A stretch of DNA of 7,795 nt from Eubacterium sp. (lineage in GTDB: Bacteria > Bacillota > Clostridia > Lachnospirales > Lachnospiraceae), in NCBI GenBank assembly GCA_024697885.1, contig JAILSA010000058.1, positions 1 to 7,795 on the forward strand, given 5' to 3'. The notes beneath the pieces are model-generated. The model worked only from the letters and a program-made list of their open reading frames with translations, did no database searches and was not told where the DNA came from. The position numbers were made by a program, and so were the translations under genes. Below, piece by piece: positions 5,594 to 7,795 of this stretch; position 1 is the stretch's first letter; each line of letters opens with the position of its first letter.

Positions 5594-6922
5594 TTACATC
5601 TGATCTAAGGCGATACACTCCACCTGTGGCAGGTTTTCCTGGCTCTGGAGGTAGTCCTTAAAGTCCTTGGAAAATCCCTTTTTTGCAAACAGGTAAAGGT
5701 AGTCCACAGAATCACTCACCTGCTTTCCATCTTCTAAAAGGGTCTCAAAGTCCTGGCGGTCAAAGGCTTCCTGAGACCACTTACAGGTTCCTAGGAGGAT
5801 TTTTCCCTGGCTGTTAGAGGCCGCTATAGGAATCAAACCGGTCTTTCCATACATGCTGGCCAGGCTGTCAAACTTGTCTGGCAGACGGTTAAACTGGTTC
5901 ATAAGCTGCATCATCTCCAGGCAGATTCCCCGGTAGGTCTGGGCGCACAAGTCCTCCAGGCCCTCCCTTAGATAGGTCTCATAAAAGTCCTCTGGATCTA
6001 ACCACTCCGCCTCTGTAAGATTTGGATAAATCAGCTTGTAATAAAAATGAAGCAGCTTGTCTGTAATACAATACAGGCCCTTCATTACCATAAACTTTTT
6101 CTCCGGCTCAAAGGAAGATATTTTGCCCGCCACACCCATCTGAATCAGGTGCTTGATGTAGACAGAAATCTTGGCCCTGCTAAAGCCCGTTCTGGCATAG
6201 AGGTAATTTAGCTTTGGCCGGTCCTCTCCTAGAACAGATAAAATGGTATTGTAATAAGGCAACTCTCTCAGACTTGTTTTCAAAAAGCGGTTGGCCTCCC
6301 GGCGGAGCTTGCCCCCAGGCGCCAAAAAGAGATCCTTAATGTTTTCCTTGTAGCTTTTATTTAAATCCCACAAATCCAGGTAGGCTGGCACGCCTCCTAA
6401 AACTGCATAGATCTTGAGGCAATCCTCTGTGCTAACTCCCGGAAAACGGTCTGTCATCTCCATAAAACTAAATTCCTTTAGCTCTAGGGAAAGGCTTATT
6501 TGAGATTCAAAATCCCCCATATCCTTGGCCATGGAGGTCTTTACCCAGTGGGTCTGGGATGAAATCAAAAGAACCATGACCCGGTCCGGTGGCAGACTGT
6601 CATAATAGGCCTGTAAATCGGCAAAAAAGCTCTTGTTGGCCTTTTGCATCTGGTCAAATTCGTCCAGGACCAGGCAGATTTTTCCCTGGCCGTGAATCAA
6701 ATATTCTGCCAATTCCTCTTTTTTCTTTTCAAAATAAAATCCCTGTTCCTCTGGGGACAGCTCTCTTCCGTGATAGTATACGCAGATTTTGTCCTCTACC
6801 AGTCTTTTGATCAGGCTGGTTTTGCCCAGGCCCTCTCTTCCGTAAACCACCACGAGTGCATTTTTTCGACTGTGAAATTGTTTGTTCAAAAGAGCTAATT
6901 CCTTATCTCTACCAACGAACAC
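5594..6922 (-). CDS. ATP-binding protein, ATPase_2 domain with C-terminal DUF234-like domain
   Basis: This 442-residue protein resembles the archaeal-type ATPase family (STAND-like P-loop ATPases) found in archaea and anaerobic bacteria. It opens with MFVGRDKELALL, then Walker A YGREGLGKTS (27-36), Walker B CLVLDEFDQ (83-91) with Asp87 and Glu88, a polar LLISSQT strand (118-124), and LGGVPAYL (175-182). A winged-helix region spans about 228-267 (LYARTGFSRAKISVYIKHL is its recognition part). The C-terminal part (about 285-442) is DUF234-like, with a nuclease-fold remnant near GKILLGTCKW (373-382). The usual acidic residues there appear replaced, so it is probably not a nuclease. The start is GTG at 6922; an ATG slightly upstream is followed at once by a stop. 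AGGAAGG (6933-6939) overlaps the argS stop. Its role is unknown; position suggests a resident operon gene, not a recent insertion, and its GCC-rich codons match its neighbours. Confidence 0.88.
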   Translation of the reverse strand: MFVGRDKELALLNKQFHSRKNALVVVYGREGLGKTSLIKRLVEDKICVYYHGRELSPEEQGFYFEKKKEELAEYLIHGQGKICLVLDEFDQMQKANKSFFADLQAYYDSLPPDRVMVLLISSQTHWVKTSMAKDMGDFESQISLSLELKEFSFMEMTDRFPGVSTEDCLKIYAVLGGVPAYLDLWDLNKSYKENIKDLFLAPGGKLRREANRFLKTSLRELPYYNTILSVLGEDRPKLNYLYARTGFSRAKISVYIKHLIQMGVAGKISSFEPEKKFMVMKGLYCITDKLLHFYYKLIYPNLTEAEWLDPEDFYETYLREGLEDLCAQTYRGICLEMMQLMNQFNRLPDKFDSLASMYGKTGLIPIAASNSQGKILLGTCKWSQEAFDRQDFETLLEDGKQVSDSVDYLYLFAKKGFSKDFKDYLQSQENLPQVECIALDQM

Positions 6923-6932
6923 AGCGTCACAT

Positions 6933-6939
6933 CCTTCCT
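6933..6939 (-). promoter_or_regulatory. Ribosome binding site for the GTG-started ATPase gene
   Basis: AGGAAGG on the minus strand lies 10 nt before GTG 6922 and overlaps the TAG stop of argS (6938-6940). The intervening ATG is followed directly by TGA and cannot be used, so GTG is the only start that gives the conserved MFVGR beginning. Translation is probably coupled to the end of argS. Confidence 0.6.
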
Positions 6940-7795
6940 ACATTCTGTCAGGTGCCTCAAATCCCAATAGTTCAATACACTGCTCCAAAACCTTGCGCAC
7001 AAGGTTGATTAATCTCAAATATGAATTTCTCCGGTCCACATTTTCCTCCACCAAAATCTTGGTCTCGTGGTAAAAATGATTAAAGACCTCAGAGAGTTCA
7101 TAGATATATTGACAGATTTTGTGTGGAGCCAATTCCTTATAAGCGGACTCAATGGCATCGGAAACCTTGCCCAGGGTCAGGTAGAGCTGGGTCTCACTCT
7201 GGCTTTCCGGTGGCAAAAGGGCCGCCTTTTCATCAAAGCTGTTGCCCTGGTCCAGATACTTCTGGAAGAGGGACTTAATTCTAACAATGGTATACAAAAT
7301 ATATGGTCCCGTATTTCCCTCGAAGGAGGAAAATCTCTCAATGTCAAAGATATAATCCTTGGAGGCCTGGTTTGACAAATCTCCGTATTTGAGGGCGGCA
7401 AGTCCCACCTTCTCAGAGATTTCTCTGGCCTCGTCCTCCTGGTAATCTCTGTTTTCCATCATTTTTTTGTAAACCTCATCGTTAATCATCTCGCGAAGAG
7501 CCTGAAGGCGGAGAACACCGCCATCTCTGGTCTTAAATGGCTTTCCGTCCTTTCCATTCATGGTTCCAAATCCAATAAATTCCAGGTCGATTTTTGGATC
7601 CACAATTCCGGTCTTTTTCACTACGCGAAAGACCTGGGTAAAGTGTAAGGACTGGCGCTTATCCGCCAAATAGATAATCTGGTCTGGCTGGAAGAGTTTT
7701 TCCCTCTCCACAATAGTAGCCAGGTCTGTGGTGGCATAGAGTGTGGCACCGTTGGACTTGACAATAATACATGGAGGCAATTCCTTCTTGTCTCC
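6938..7795 (-). CDS. argS: Arginyl-tRNA synthetase, C-terminal part (5' end beyond window)
   Basis: The last 285 residues of a class I aminoacyl-tRNA synthetase that charges tRNA-Arg with arginine in the cytosol. The frame is open to the right edge, so the HIGH-motif half of the catalytic domain is missing. Present are the end of the Rossmann catalytic domain (IVKSNGATLYATTDLA, then QIIYLADKRQSLHFTQVF), the KMSKS-equivalent loop GKPFKTRDG (fragment residues 84-92), and DYIFDIERFSSFEGNTGPY, typical of ArgRS. The alpha-helical DALR anticodon-binding domain (about 165-285) ends in the usual APDRM terminus. The TTG at 7780 is an internal Leu codon, not a start. The stop is 15 nt before the next gene with no terminator between, so argS seems to head, or lie early in, the operon. 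Confidence 0.96.
   Translation of the reverse strand, partial: GDKKELPPCIIVKSNGATLYATTDLATIVEREKLFQPDQIIYLADKRQSLHFTQVFRVVKKTGIVDPKIDLEFIGFGTMNGKDGKPFKTRDGGVLRLQALREMINDEVYKKMMENRDYQEDEAREISEKVGLAALKYGDLSNQASKDYIFDIERFSSFEGNTGPYILYTIVRIKSLFQKYLDQGNSFDEKAALLPPESQSETQLYLTLGKVSDAIESAYKELAPHKICQYIYELSEVFNHFYHETKILVEENVDRRNSYLRLINLVRKVLEQCIELLGFEAPDRM

Noticed and set aside
4255..6922. The ATPase pair as an anti-phage defence or toxin-antitoxin module
   Set aside because: No nuclease, TIR, protease, toxin or transmembrane effector is seen, the codon use matches the neighbours, and the genes sit inside a housekeeping operon without mobile-element traces. Not excluded, but not supported.
7778..7780. 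TTG as a start codon of a short gene within argS
   Set aside because: The frame continues upstream to the window edge with argS-like sequence, and the position is an ordinary Leu codon.

Overview
The window reads as a chromosomal housekeeping stretch from a Gram-positive Clostridia-type bacterium (Firmicutes), most likely a Lachnospiraceae-like gut or rumen anaerobe. This is inferred from strong AGGAGG-type ribosome sites, the YqeG and DUF815 families, an EF-P with lysine at position 32, the pepP-efp neighbourhood, and a GH43 lipoprotein for plant arabinan or related glycans. All eight recognisable genes lie on the minus strand, so the biological order runs from high to low coordinates.

In transcription order: the 3' part of argS (arginyl-tRNA synthetase, cut by the window edge); a GTG-started P-loop ATPase of the ATPase_2/DUF234 type; a DUF815-family AAA+-like ATPase; yqeG (HAD IIIA phosphatase); pepP (M24B Xaa-Pro aminopeptidase); a fused type I 3-dehydroquinate dehydratase-shikimate kinase; and efp (elongation factor P). 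The gaps from argS to the fused aro gene are 15, 16, 3, -49 (overlap) and 2 nt, with no terminator visible between genes, so this looks like one long operon. efp follows after 67 nt. It has its own near-consensus sigma-A promoter, whose -35 and spacer lie inside the end of the aro gene, and it ends in a strong intrinsic terminator (770-797). Immediately beyond, a second independent promoter (725-753) drives the partial GH43 lipoprotein gene that runs off the left edge.

Functionally the core is translation (argS, efp), proline-peptide turnover (pepP), a GTPase/ribosome-neighbourhood phosphatase (yqeG) and the shikimate pathway (two non-consecutive steps in one polypeptide). The two consecutive ATPases of unknown role, between argS and yqeG, are the least explained part. 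I see no CRISPR array, insertion sequence, tRNA/rRNA gene, prophage or recognisable defence module. No gene-free stretch exceeds about 140 bases. The most notable items are the AroD-AroK fusion, the tandem ATPase pair (the first with an apparently dead nuclease-like tail), the basic-tail overlap of yqeG with pepP, and the distinct codon use and private promoter of efp.
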